Notes: a model not told the origin generated them from the letters alone. A stretch of DNA of 42,005 nucleotides from Collinsella aerofaciens (GCF_015546965.1 NZ_JADMUF010000015.1:1-42005); one strand, 5' to 3'. Counted from the first letter of the stretch, positions 25,901 through 31,588 are shown. Made by a program: numbers and translations.

Positions 25901-26616
25901 CGACGTTTGTGCTGCATGGTGCTCTGCCCGGTTTGACGACGTTGACGGCGGCGGTGGACGGCACGGCGCTGTCCAAGCAGGTCGACGTTCGCGTGTCTGC
26001 CGAGGCAGTGCGACCGGCGCGACCGGTGGCGACGATTGGTGCGACGACGTTTGGTGCATGGTCGCCCAAGGAGAACTACATTACGGTGCCCAAGGGCACG
26101 AAGCTGGAGCTTTCTGCCGAGGATGGCGCGACGATTTGGTACACCACAAACGATACCTGCCCCTGCCGTGACGAAGGCCGTGTAAAGTACACCGAGCCCA
26201 TTGCGCTCGATAGCAACATGTATGTGCGCATTGCGGCACAGCGCCCTGGCATGTCGTACAGCGAGTATTCCGAGCGTCTGAACATTACGATTACGGTGAC
26301 CGATGAGGCGGCGCCTGAGCCGACGCCCGATCCCGAGCCGACGCCCGAACCGGACCCGACGCCTGGCGACGGCGAGCAGGGCGGCGGTGCGGATGGCTCT
26401 GGCGGCACCGGGGTACCTGCGGGCGGTTCGACTTCGACGACGACCACGGTGACGACGAACAAGTCCAAGGGTAAGGGCGAGAACGGCAAGAAGTCCGGCG
26501 GCACGGAGCTCGCCAGCACGGGTGACTCCACCGCGATGACGGTCGCCGCCTTGGGCACCGCCGGCGCCACGGTCATCGCGGCGGGCGTCGCTGCGGCCAA
26601 GCGCCGCAAACGTTAG
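19996..26616 (+). CDS. Giant BspA-type LRR surface protein with LAxTG signal (2206 aa)
   Basis: Very large secreted wall protein. The signal peptide ends near AGAFA (33), followed by an Ala/Asp/Thr-rich spacer to about 140. A BspA-like leucine-rich repeat block covers about 185-405, with SVEELKSYAFYKSKTLQTV-like units. Several beta-sandwich-like regions follow (about 485-1100). A long helical, acidic central part (about 1160-1700) contains a basic-acidic linker (ARKARRAP near 1229) and a Gly/Ala-rich hydrophobic stretch (TIAGVLTAGSAGTVVGAAYD, about 1610). The C-terminal part has carboxypeptidase-regulatory-like and Ig-like domains (1711-2005), a chitobiase-C-like domain (about 2012-2100) and a Pro/Glu stalk. 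LASTGD (2172-2177), a hydrophobic segment and KRRKR end it. AAAGGA lies 6 nt before the ATG. LRR proteins of this type often bind host or bacterial surfaces; the central helical region was not recognised. Confidence 0.88.
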   Translation: MRWTTVRALCRRLTVAAVTLTMVTGSLPAGAFAETLTTDGAFVQTDNGQVADAAPADSADAQTSGSASADLAADAGAADPTVLDAGDTPTPPASEIASAAGLTGAGQTESTPAGTLATDLVEGKELAEQQKQEETAEAEATWNEDLGLWMTSKGATGVKDEYDDGYVAGEQTPAQYYFSIDSLTNEISIEYGDAGITTLEVPSTIDDKNVVSLTGMGSAALTSITFAPNSHVRSVGGLGGSSIKEIALPDSVEELKSYAFYKSKTLQTVTWPNNAAFTTIPEQAFKECEQLDDKVVATLPPSVKTIDYLAFAYCGVPQFYVSDTTVLTFTQINVPGTVERIERNAFDGCSHVSSVTIGDGVKSIGAHAFASLDPAIAGKEIVLPKSVEMIEWGAFENTRYGNETNHNAVALRVMNPDLQFGEAGYPGDYNERVTIDGVTYAIPFSEGQTIYAYATDSAGNPSMVKKLADAVADRKDSVDSSKPAYTFEWVGEAAQITGKLPQSATATLVQAGQSTPLAVGDDGSFTADALSKTAATLRISLSGYYDMVLARPGDQMTGTWNIGEIKAEDFAKIPTSRAIELNVAYLEPVAGQDKTERIELDSLDNIDLTVKSGGKTLKPAKGDKENDYRIQGTALVVSQAIADADQDLEITLEPKDSLKLGGATATVKPSAGKVDIDLKPWGTATVTTKGDYQGANRVLVFRTSDGKLVADGVTYLMGYEDDGTTPIMKAETPRLKAGSYTIVAFNKTSYDIQATSYSTFSRLGLTVGKHIAQKQVKIEDGKQLDVTLDVPAFDVETYRAERGLTAGSVIADSSAVVGVETELRIHYELKDSQAAKIEIPLAKDAVEDVSAGAREAGASSDAMWAGTTWEGDNLVLDMKKGKGADVFVRFKPKAAGTYAISPLITLGEVTLPLGSTTLEVSRSRIEVDSTDVHSLLGNVAYVYAAPGKSVQLTVGTGSSAAKYTGKTNKLGRAKIEYDLPQDTLAAERVTLEARVGSTDVAAAAAEVTARNYVRYVPGASVWNFDVTYRGGTQNLVKDGKDTGKSLWTFHHLPQKKNAYWTFDITLEVGNEEAADTLDLYVDCVDGKTVTIPLTQKSREGTRVRYVAEYVDEGYLKLLDEFNKANDSTYVNCGNFEQIFMPQIYRISNAQLMTMLSFDANASAKKHSAAAEERQQEFSNAVQQWHEYMMDNSFNDVDEAFNDAIDQMVADAFAEEDEDGKEDEAQGGAARKARRAPAASDGEGDDAGNDEAAQFAAELKAAVGGSAALLTRQGDSYGVNVDKMIFEDAYGTSEDWYQELAAAQGANAADAAAIKELVDHASRAEFIAQQAEDLVGQSMGIGQLNQYGSWNDATAAALNKCAGIKASEYNGQSTSGFNDLGQALGSSLSYKAADDDTVKGFKVAAPDGEQTAYIESEFIENSNNNKNQALLFNSIAMQCDILDDLYDNWNVVHSLNNSKVRGWLMAWKRNGDVSAHMKLIRTIRSLKSYKIECEMFGQVFKTDAWKAAGQAFPAATQGIGIFTGIYGVNDASKNWENVNVRMQKVKGEREGYELQHTRLLAKPEKTEDDWKCIYALRDAMEKARAFEDLLYRQLCHDSTDVAVGSIMTIAGVLTAGSAGTVVGAAYDAASTSVGSERAIKLTNAECAYDVACEQVERACQNRITVNWGELTDAEVYKANKDGLISDEKMQSIFEARYRNVAAKAAPDPAGVVYEGLLSNNVEGATVELWSADDAAGTNAVRWDAEEYEQDNPLATGADGAYNWNTPTGWYQVRVTKDGFEEARSAWLRVPPIQTEVNIGLVSKAAPEVASVHAYTDCVEVEFTQYMDASDDTLVALCAQGLGDVTYKWLDKQDDPNGKPLSRVLRIRYADAREAGSTVAFELDGARNYAGTAMARWASGELVVGVRADKLKLNVEQAVTMLEGGDFELVAHVTDKAGKPFAGAKVSVGLESSAICSVDATQAVTGEDGAATFVLHGALPGLTTLTAAVDGTALSKQVDVRVSAEAVRPARPVATIGATTFGAWSPKENYITVPKGTKLELSAEDGATIWYTTNDTCPCRDEGRVKYTEPIALDSNMYVRIAAQRPGMSYSEYSERLNITITVTDEAAPEPTPDPEPTPEPDPTPGDGEQGGGADGSGGTGVPAGGSTSTTTTVTTNKSKGKGENGKKSGGTELASTGDSTAMTVAALGTAGATVIAAGVAAAKRRKR

Positions 26617-26652
26617 GTTTCGGCGGCGGTCCCCATCCTCGGCCTCAGTAAA

Positions 26653-26709
26653 ATCTCAATCTGTAACACCAAACTGTCCAAAACGGCTCTAGATGTTACA
26701 GATTGAGAT
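26653..26709. repeat. 57-bp palindromic element, copy C
   Basis: ATCTCAATCTGTAAC (26653-26667) pairs perfectly with GTTACAGATTGAGAT (26695-26709). The spacer is nearly identical to copy A. It opens the 325-nt gap 26617-26941, which otherwise holds copy D, hairpin 5 and a terminator. Confidence 0.92.
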
Positions 26710-26732
26710 GAACAGGCGGGTGTTCGCACAAT

Positions 26733-26789
26733 ATCTCGATCTGTAACACGTAGCGGGGAATTTGGTCTCTAACTGTTACAGATTGAGAC
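26733..26789. repeat. 57-bp palindromic element, copy D
   Basis: ATCTCGATCTGTAAC (26733-26747) pairs with GTTACAGATTGAGAC (26775-26789), with a G-T pair inside the stem and the outermost bases unpaired. The spacer matches copy B. Confidence 0.9.
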
Positions 26790-26822
26790 AAACGTCGGAA
26801 TCGGTTCGCCGACCAGGCCCCC

Positions 26823-26858
26823 AACCACCACAAAGGTGCCTGTCCCCATCGTGGTGGT
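26823..26858. repeat. GTGGTGG-stem hairpin 5 (partly decayed)
   Basis: ACCACCAC (26824-26831) pairs with GTGGTGGT (26851-26858). The inner stem has mismatches (AAAGG against CCATC), and the apex carries GTGCCTGTCCCC. Same family and orientation as hairpin 4. Confidence 0.75.
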
Positions 26859-26872
26859 CGGTCGACCGGCAT

Positions 26873-26913
26873 AGAAAAAAGTCTCCGCCGGGCGTGTGCT
26901 CGACGGGGACTTT
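26873..26913 (-). terminator. Intrinsic terminator after nfnB
   Basis: Read on the minus strand, a stem (26904-26913 with 26878-26887, one G-U pair) is followed by a T-run. It lies 28 nt past the nfnB stop codon. Confidence 0.75.
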
Positions 26914-26941
26914 GCCGTTTGGTGGCTAGCGCTGTAGGTGA

Positions 26942-28351
26942 TTACTCGCCCAGCAGGCTCTTGGTGATGGAAGCGGCGGCCTTCTTGCCGGCGCCCATCG
27001 CCAGAATGACCGTAGCGGCACCGGTGACGATGTCGCCGCCGGCCCAGATGCGGGGATCGGTGGTCTGGCCGGTTTCCTCGTCAGCGACGATGTAGCCCCA
27101 CTTGTTGAGCTCCATCTTGCCGCCGATCTTGGCAGCGAAGGGGTTGGCGTTGGTGCCGATAGCCGAGATCGCGACGTCGCAGGGGATCTCCTCGATGGCG
27201 CCCTCGATGGGCACCGGACGACGGCGGCCGGACTCGTCGGGCTCGCCGAGCTCCATCTTCTGGACCTTGACGGCGCACACGGAGCCGTCCTCGCCAGCGA
27301 CAAACTCGAGCGGGGAGACGAGCGGCAGAACCTCGACGCCCTCGGCCTTGGCGTGGTGCAGCTCGGCACGACGGCAAGGCATCTCATCCTCGGTACGACG
27401 GTAGGCGATAATGGCGTGCTCGGCGCCCAGGCGCTTGGCGGTACGGACGGCGTCCATAGCCACGTTGCCGCCACCAAAGACAACGACGTTCTTGCCGTGC
27501 TTGGTGGGGGTGTCGTACTCGGGGAACTTGTTGGCCTTCATCAGGTTCACGCGGGTGAGGTACTCGTTCGCGAAGAAGACGTTGGGCAGGTTCTCGCCGG
27601 GGACGTTGAGGAACTTGGGCAGGCCAGCGCCGGTCGCCACGTAGATGGCGTCGAAGCCCTGCTCGAACAGCTCCTCGGCCGTGGCCATGTTGCCCACGAC
27701 GGAGTTGTACTCAAACTTGACGCCCATGTCCTCCAGGCCGTCGATCTCGCGCTTGACGACCGCCTTGGGCAGACGGAACTCGGGGATGCCGTAGACCAGC
27801 ACGCCGCCGCCGGTGAAGAATGCCTCAAAGACGGTGACGTCAAAACCGTTACGGGCGAGCTCGCCGGCGCAGGTGATGCCGGACGGGCCGGAGCCGACGA
27901 CGGCGACCTTCTTGCCGTTCTTGGGGGCCATCTTGGGCGTGGAGGCGAGCTCGGGGCGATCACCCAGGAAGCGCTCGAGCTGGCCGATGGCCACGGGCTC
28001 GGACTTCTTACCACGGATGCACTTGCCCTCGCACTGGTTCTCCTGCGGGCAGACGCGGCCGCAGATGGCGGGAAGCATGGAGTCCTCGCGGATGGTATCG
28101 AGAGCGCCGCCGAAGTCCTTCGCGCGGATCTGCTCGATAAAGCGGGGGATGTTGATGTTGACGGGGCAGCCCTCAACACAGAACGGCTTCTTGCAGTTGA
28201 GGCAGCGCTCGGCCTCGGCCAGCGCCATCTCCTCGGTGAAGCCCTTGTCGACGGGGCGGAAGTCGCAGGCGCGCTCGGCAGCCGGCTCCTCGTTATCGGG
28301 GGTGCGGGGCGACTTCATATCGGCAACGAAACGACCGTTAACTAGTGGCAT
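26942..28351 (-). CDS. nfnB: NfnB: large subunit of electron-bifurcating ferredoxin:NADP+ oxidoreductase
   Basis: 469-aa flavoprotein of the GltD/glutamate-synthase-small-chain family. Two N-terminal [4Fe-4S] motifs are visible: Cys50, 53, 58 and 62 (CLNCKKPFCVEGC) and Cys97, 101, 107 and 111. FAD-binding VGSGPSG is at about 152-158, and a second Rossmann motif VVVFGGGNVAMD near 285 is for NADP(H). Alone it could be read as a glutamate synthase subunit, but the upstream neighbour (10-nt overlap) is the small Nfn subunit and no large glutamate synthase gene is present. In the known complex this subunit holds the bifurcating FAD and couples NADPH, NAD+ and ferredoxin. The ATG at 28351 lies inside the end of nfnA, so translation is likely coupled. 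Confidence 0.88.
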   Translation of the reverse strand: MPLVNGRFVADMKSPRTPDNEEPAAERACDFRPVDKGFTEEMALAEAERCLNCKKPFCVEGCPVNINIPRFIEQIRAKDFGGALDTIREDSMLPAICGRVCPQENQCEGKCIRGKKSEPVAIGQLERFLGDRPELASTPKMAPKNGKKVAVVGSGPSGITCAGELARNGFDVTVFEAFFTGGGVLVYGIPEFRLPKAVVKREIDGLEDMGVKFEYNSVVGNMATAEELFEQGFDAIYVATGAGLPKFLNVPGENLPNVFFANEYLTRVNLMKANKFPEYDTPTKHGKNVVVFGGGNVAMDAVRTAKRLGAEHAIIAYRRTEDEMPCRRAELHHAKAEGVEVLPLVSPLEFVAGEDGSVCAVKVQKMELGEPDESGRRRPVPIEGAIEEIPCDVAISAIGTNANPFAAKIGGKMELNKWGYIVADEETGQTTDPRIWAGGDIVTGAATVILAMGAGKKAAASITKSLLGE

Positions 28352-29181
28352 GCGCAGCTCTTTTCCTCATAGGCCTTGAGGGACTCGCCCTCTTCGGAAC
28401 GGTAAGCGGCCTGGCGGGCACGAAGGTCATCCCAGTCGACCAGGGTGGCATCAAAGTCGGGGCCGTCGACGCAAGCGAACTTGGTCACGCCGCCCACCTC
28501 GACGCGGCAGCAGCCGCACATACCGGTGCCGTCAACCATGATGGGGTTGAGGGACGCGGTGATGGGGGTGTCGTACTTCTGGGCGGTGAGGGTCGAGAAC
28601 TTCATCATCGGAACGGGGCCGACGCAGAAGACCTGGCTCACGGCCTTGTCCTGCAGCAGGCGCTCCAGCGGAGCGGTGACAACGCCCTGCTCGCCGTAGG
28701 AGCCGTCGTCGGTGGTGATGTGGATGTGGTCCTCGTCGAGGAGCTCGCGGAACTGGTCCTCCATGAGCAGGAGGTCCTTGGTGCGGGCGCCCATGATGGC
28801 GTGAACCTCGTGACCGGTCTCGACCAGGTGCTTGGCGACCGGGAAGGCAATTGCCAGACCGACGCCGCCGCCAATGACGGCGCAGGGGCCCTCGGCCATC
28901 TCGGTGGGAACGCCCAGCGGGCCCACGACGTCGCGCAGCGACTCGCCGGCCTCGTAGGTGGAAAGCATCTCGGTGGTCTTGCCGATCACCATGAAGATGA
29001 ACTCGACCCAGCCCTCGTCACCGTTCCAGCCGGCCAGGGTAAACGGGACGCGCTCGCCCGTCTCGTTGGCGCGAACCATGAGGAACTGTCCAGCGTGCGC
29101 ATGCTTGGCGATTGCGGGTGCCTCGATGCGGAACTTGAACACCTTCTCCGAGAACCGCGTCTTCTCCAGGATCTTATACAT
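28342..29181 (-). CDS. nfnA: NfnA: small subunit of electron-bifurcating ferredoxin:NADP+ oxidoreductase
   Basis: 279-aa FAD/NAD-binding protein related to the dihydroorotate dehydrogenase electron-transfer subunit. The N-terminal beta-barrel has the FAD-binding VPFTLAGW stretch, VIGGGVGLA (102-110) belongs to the NAD domain, and a C-terminal [2Fe-2S] motif is formed by Asp217, Cys222, Cys225 and Cys237. Asp replaces the first Cys of the usual C-x4-C-x2-C pattern, a known feature of Nfn small subunits that separates them from PyrK-type proteins. No pyrimidine gene is nearby. It overlaps nfnB by 10 nt. A TATAAT (29287-29292) lies about 105 nt upstream, giving a long leader. Confidence 0.88.
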   Translation of the reverse strand: MYKILEKTRFSEKVFKFRIEAPAIAKHAHAGQFLMVRANETGERVPFTLAGWNGDEGWVEFIFMVIGKTTEMLSTYEAGESLRDVVGPLGVPTEMAEGPCAVIGGGVGLAIAFPVAKHLVETGHEVHAIMGARTKDLLLMEDQFRELLDEDHIHITTDDGSYGEQGVVTAPLERLLQDKAVSQVFCVGPVPMMKFSTLTAQKYDTPITASLNPIMVDGTGMCGCCRVEVGGVTKFACVDGPDFDATLVDWDDLRARQAAYRSEEGESLKAYEEKSCACH

Positions 29182-29286
29182 AGAACCCCTCTCTTGTTAG
29201 GGCTGCCGAACCGTGCCTCCACGGAAATGGACGGTAGCCCGAGTAAAACCGTACGCGCACAGGCGTTGTGCAGACATACGGTGCAA

Positions 29287-29292
29287 ATTATA
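29287..29292 (-). promoter_or_regulatory. Candidate -10 box for nfnAB
   Basis: Perfect TATAAT on the minus strand (GGGTATAATTTG) upstream of nfnA. No good -35 is seen. It lies in the 371-nt gap 29182-29552, which also holds two palindromic repeats and a terminator. Confidence 0.5.
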
Positions 29293-29350
29293 CCCTCATG
29301 GACATGTCGCTTACGTGTGTCTTCGGCGGTTGGGAAAAGGGTTTATCCAC

Positions 29351-29393
29351 TTCGACCTACCAAATAGGGACAGGTTTATTTTGGTCGGTTTTA
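29351..29393. repeat. GGGACAG palindromic repeat, copy 2
   Basis: 43-bp relative of the purF-linked repeat (5580-5622): CGACCTACCAAATAGGGACA near the left end and GGTCGGTTTTA at the right. Unlike copies 1 and 3 it does not touch a stop codon; it is in the nfnA upstream region. Confidence 0.8.
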
Positions 29394-29407
29394 TCAGGCA
29401 AAACAGC

Positions 29408-29448
29408 AAAGGGGCCGGCCTCGTGTCGTGATGAGGCCGGCCCCCTTT
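29408..29448 (-). terminator. Intrinsic terminator after pth
   Basis: GGGGCCGGCCTC (29411-29422) pairs with GAGGCCGGCCCC (29433-29444) around a 10-nt loop, with A/T runs on both sides. Its place fits termination of the minus-strand pth transcript, and it could also stop plus-strand readthrough. Confidence 0.8.
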
Positions 29449-29514
29449 GGGGCGCTATGTGTGTATGGCAGTGCGGGGTTTATTGCGATGTGCCGACTGT
29501 GGCGTTTCCGTAGA

Positions 29515-29555
29515 TAAAACCTGCCAAAATAAACATCCCTATTTGGTAGGTTTTA
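29515..29555. repeat. GGGACAG palindromic repeat, copy 3, on pth stop codon
   Basis: 41-bp copy in the opposite orientation to copy 1. Read on the minus strand it starts TAAAACCTACC, and its first three bases are the pth stop codon, exactly as copy 1 does for purF. Confidence 0.8.
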
Positions 29556-30182
29556 GTGCTTGCCGTTGGCGGAAGCGGCGCCGTTTACGTGATCGCGGGC
29601 GTAGATTACGCCGTGGACGATGGCCAGACCGGCGGCATCTGCGGCGCGGGCACAGGTGTCCTGGAAATCCTCGGCCTCGCGGGCACGCAGCTGCTTGAGC
29701 ACGTAGTCGGCGACGGCCATCTTGCCGGGAGGGTTGCCGATGCCGGTGCGGATACGGCTAAAGTCGCGGCTGCTCATCTTGTCGATGATGGAGCGCAGGC
29801 CGTTGTGACCGGCATGGCCTCCGCCCACCTTAACACGCACGTCGCCGGCGGGAATATCGAGCTCGTCGTGGATGACGAGCAGCTCCTCGGCCTTGATCTT
29901 GTACTCGCGGCAGAGCTTGGAGATGGGCCCGCCCGAGGTGTTCATGTACGACTGCGGCTTGACCAGTACAATCTGGCGCTTGCCGTTCTCTTCCTCGGTA
30001 TCGTTGATGTTGATGAGCGCGACCTCGGCGCCTGCTTGGTTTTTCCAGTACGTGACGCCGGCCTGACGGGCCAGCTCGTCGATCGCCTTAAAACCGGCGT
30101 TGTGGCGGGTCTCGGCATACTCATCGCCAGGGTTGCCAAGTCCGGCAACCATGCGAATCTTAAGCGGCTGTGCAGCTGCCAT
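29553..30182 (-). CDS. pth: Peptidyl-tRNA hydrolase Pth
   Basis: 209-aa enzyme that releases tRNA from prematurely dropped peptidyl-tRNA. Family motifs are clear: GLGNPGDEY with Asn17, TRHNAGF with the catalytic His27, a SYMNTSGG loop, the HDELDIP strand, and GGGHAGHNGLRSI. The ATG at 30182 is chosen because AAAGG lies 6 nt upstream; the ATG two codons earlier touches that site. It is downstream of prs on the same strand, as often seen in bacteria, but a 105-bp nested palindrome separates them. Its TAA stop is the first triplet of a palindromic repeat. Confidence 0.95.
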   Translation of the reverse strand: MAAAQPLKIRMVAGLGNPGDEYAETRHNAGFKAIDELARQAGVTYWKNQAGAEVALININDTEEENGKRQIVLVKPQSYMNTSGGPISKLCREYKIKAEELLVIHDELDIPAGDVRVKVGGGHAGHNGLRSIIDKMSSRDFSRIRTGIGNPPGKMAVADYVLKQLRAREAEDFQDTCARAADAAGLAIVHGVIYARDHVNGAASANGKH

Positions 30183-30296
30183 GTTCATCCTTTCGTTACA
30201 CAAAAGTTCAATCAACGACAAAGGCTACCACGCCCGCCGAAGGCGAGGAAAGGTTGCAGCAAAGTCATTTCAGAAAACAGCTGCCCCGAGACAGCA

Positions 30297-30401
30297 GGAA
30301 GCCCCGGACACGCCGGGAGGGGTTATCAAAGCGAACATCCCGCAGCCGCAAAGCGGCGAGGACGTTCGCGTGATAACCCCGCAGGCATGTCCGGGGCTTC
30401 C
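30297..30401. repeat. 105-bp nested palindrome between prs and pth
   Basis: Four sets of arms nest in register: 30297-30310 with 30388-30401 (14 bp), 30319-30328 with 30371-30380 (10 bp), GCGAAC 30331-30336 with 30364-30369, and GCCGC 30345-30349 with 30353-30357. No T-run follows on the minus strand. It could be a structured 3' end of prs mRNA or a mobile palindrome. Confidence 0.75.
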
Positions 30402-30424
30402 GGAGGGATGCGAGGGTCGAGCGA

Positions 30425-31411
30425 CTACAGCGCGAAGTCGCCGCCGACGAGCGTGGAGACGGGCTCCTCGTGGTAAACGGCGGAGATGGCCTGAGCGAAC
30501 TCCTCGGCGACCGAGATGGTCTTGATCTTGCCGCCGACCTCGACGGGGATGGCGTCGGTGACGACGCACTCGACGATGGGGGCATCGTTCAGGCGCTCGA
30601 TGGCCGGACCGGAGAAGATGCCGTGGGTGGCGCAGACGTAGATATCGCCAGCGCCCATAGCCTTGAGCTCCTTGACGTTGGCGCACAGGGTGCCAGCGGT
30701 GTCGATCATGTCGTCGTTGATGATGCAGGTCTTGCCCTTGATGTCACCGATGATGCCCATGACCTCGGCGGCGTTGTGGCGCGGACGGCCCTTGTGGGCG
30801 ATGGCCAGGTCGCAGCCGAGCATGTCGGAAAGCTTCTTGGCGGCCTTGGCGCGGCCCACATCGGGGGAGACGACAACCAGGTTGTCGGTGTCGAAGTGCA
30901 TGTCGTTGTAGTACTGGCCAAACAGCGGCAGTGCGGACAGGTGGTTAACCGGGATATCAAAGAAGCCCTGGATCTGGCCCTGGTGCAGGTCGAGGGTGAT
31001 GATGCGGTTGACGCCGGCGCGCTCGAGCAGGTTGGCGACGAGGCGGGCGGTAATGGGCTCGCGCGGGCCGGCCTTGCGGTCCTGGCGGGCGTAGCCGTAG
31101 TGGGTGATAACGGCGGTGATGGAGCGGGCGGATGCGCGCTTGGCAGCGTCGGTGGCGATGAGCAGCTCCATGAGCATGTCGTTGACGTTGCCGCCTGCCA
31201 CGGACTGAATCAGGAAGACGTCGGCGCCGCGGACGGTCTCGTCATAGCGGGCGTAAATCTCGCCGTTGGCGAACTGCTTAAGCGTAAGGCCCGAAAGCTC
31301 GACCCCCAGGTATTCAGCGATCTTCTGAGCGAGGGGACGGTTGGAGGAACCGGAATACACGCGGATGGACTTGCGCATATTCTCCGACTTCTCGGGATCA
31401 TTAATCGGCAT
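30425..31411 (-). CDS. prs: Ribose-phosphate pyrophosphokinase Prs
   Basis: 328-aa class I PRPP synthase, which transfers pyrophosphate from ATP to ribose 5-phosphate. Visible landmarks are the N-terminal YSGSSNRPLAQKIAEYLG, KQFANGEIYARYDETVRG, the flexible-loop region GYARQDRKAGPREPI, the histidine-containing ITLDLHQGQIQGFF, and the ribose-phosphate loop INDDMIDTAGTL. The start at 31411 follows AAGGAG. PRPP made here feeds PurF, encoded in the same window. glmU lies upstream on the same strand but is separated by a terminator, so prs probably has its own promoter. Confidence 0.96.
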   Translation of the reverse strand: MPINDPEKSENMRKSIRVYSGSSNRPLAQKIAEYLGVELSGLTLKQFANGEIYARYDETVRGADVFLIQSVAGGNVNDMLMELLIATDAAKRASARSITAVITHYGYARQDRKAGPREPITARLVANLLERAGVNRIITLDLHQGQIQGFFDIPVNHLSALPLFGQYYNDMHFDTDNLVVVSPDVGRAKAAKKLSDMLGCDLAIAHKGRPRHNAAEVMGIIGDIKGKTCIINDDMIDTAGTLCANVKELKAMGAGDIYVCATHGIFSGPAIERLNDAPIVECVVTDAIPVEVGGKIKTISVAEEFAQAISAVYHEEPVSTLVGGDFAL

Positions 31412-31457
31412 TACCCTTCTCCTTTATATATCGAATGCCATATAGATGCCTTGTTGC

Positions 31458-31463
31458 ATTGTA
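31458..31463 (-). promoter_or_regulatory. Candidate -10 box for prs
   Basis: TACAAT on the minus strand, 46 nt upstream of the prs start codon and downstream of the glmU terminator. No strong -35 is seen. Confidence 0.4.
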
Positions 31464-31554
31464 ACCGCGCGGCGGGGTTTATCGAGTCTTGATAACGTCT
31501 TTACCGTCAACGGACACGAACCGACCACTCATCCTGTCGTGCAGGTCAGCATAG

Positions 31555-31588
31555 AAAAAGGAGCCGTCCCCGTGGAACGGCTCCTTTT
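31555..31588 (-). terminator. Intrinsic terminator after glmU
   Basis: AAAAGGAGCCGT pairs with ACGGCTCCTTTT around a 9-nt loop, giving a T-run on the minus strand. It lies 15 nt past the glmU stop. Confidence 0.88.

Noticed and set aside
23800-25917. A 705-codon minus-strand open frame inside the large adhesin
   Set aside because: Antisense to a continuous coding frame with a signal peptide and a sorting signal; no motif or ribosome-binding site support.
15501-26789. The five 57-bp repeats as a CRISPR array
   Set aside because: Copies are kilobases apart or in pairs, are palindromes with internal variable spacers, and no cas gene is near.
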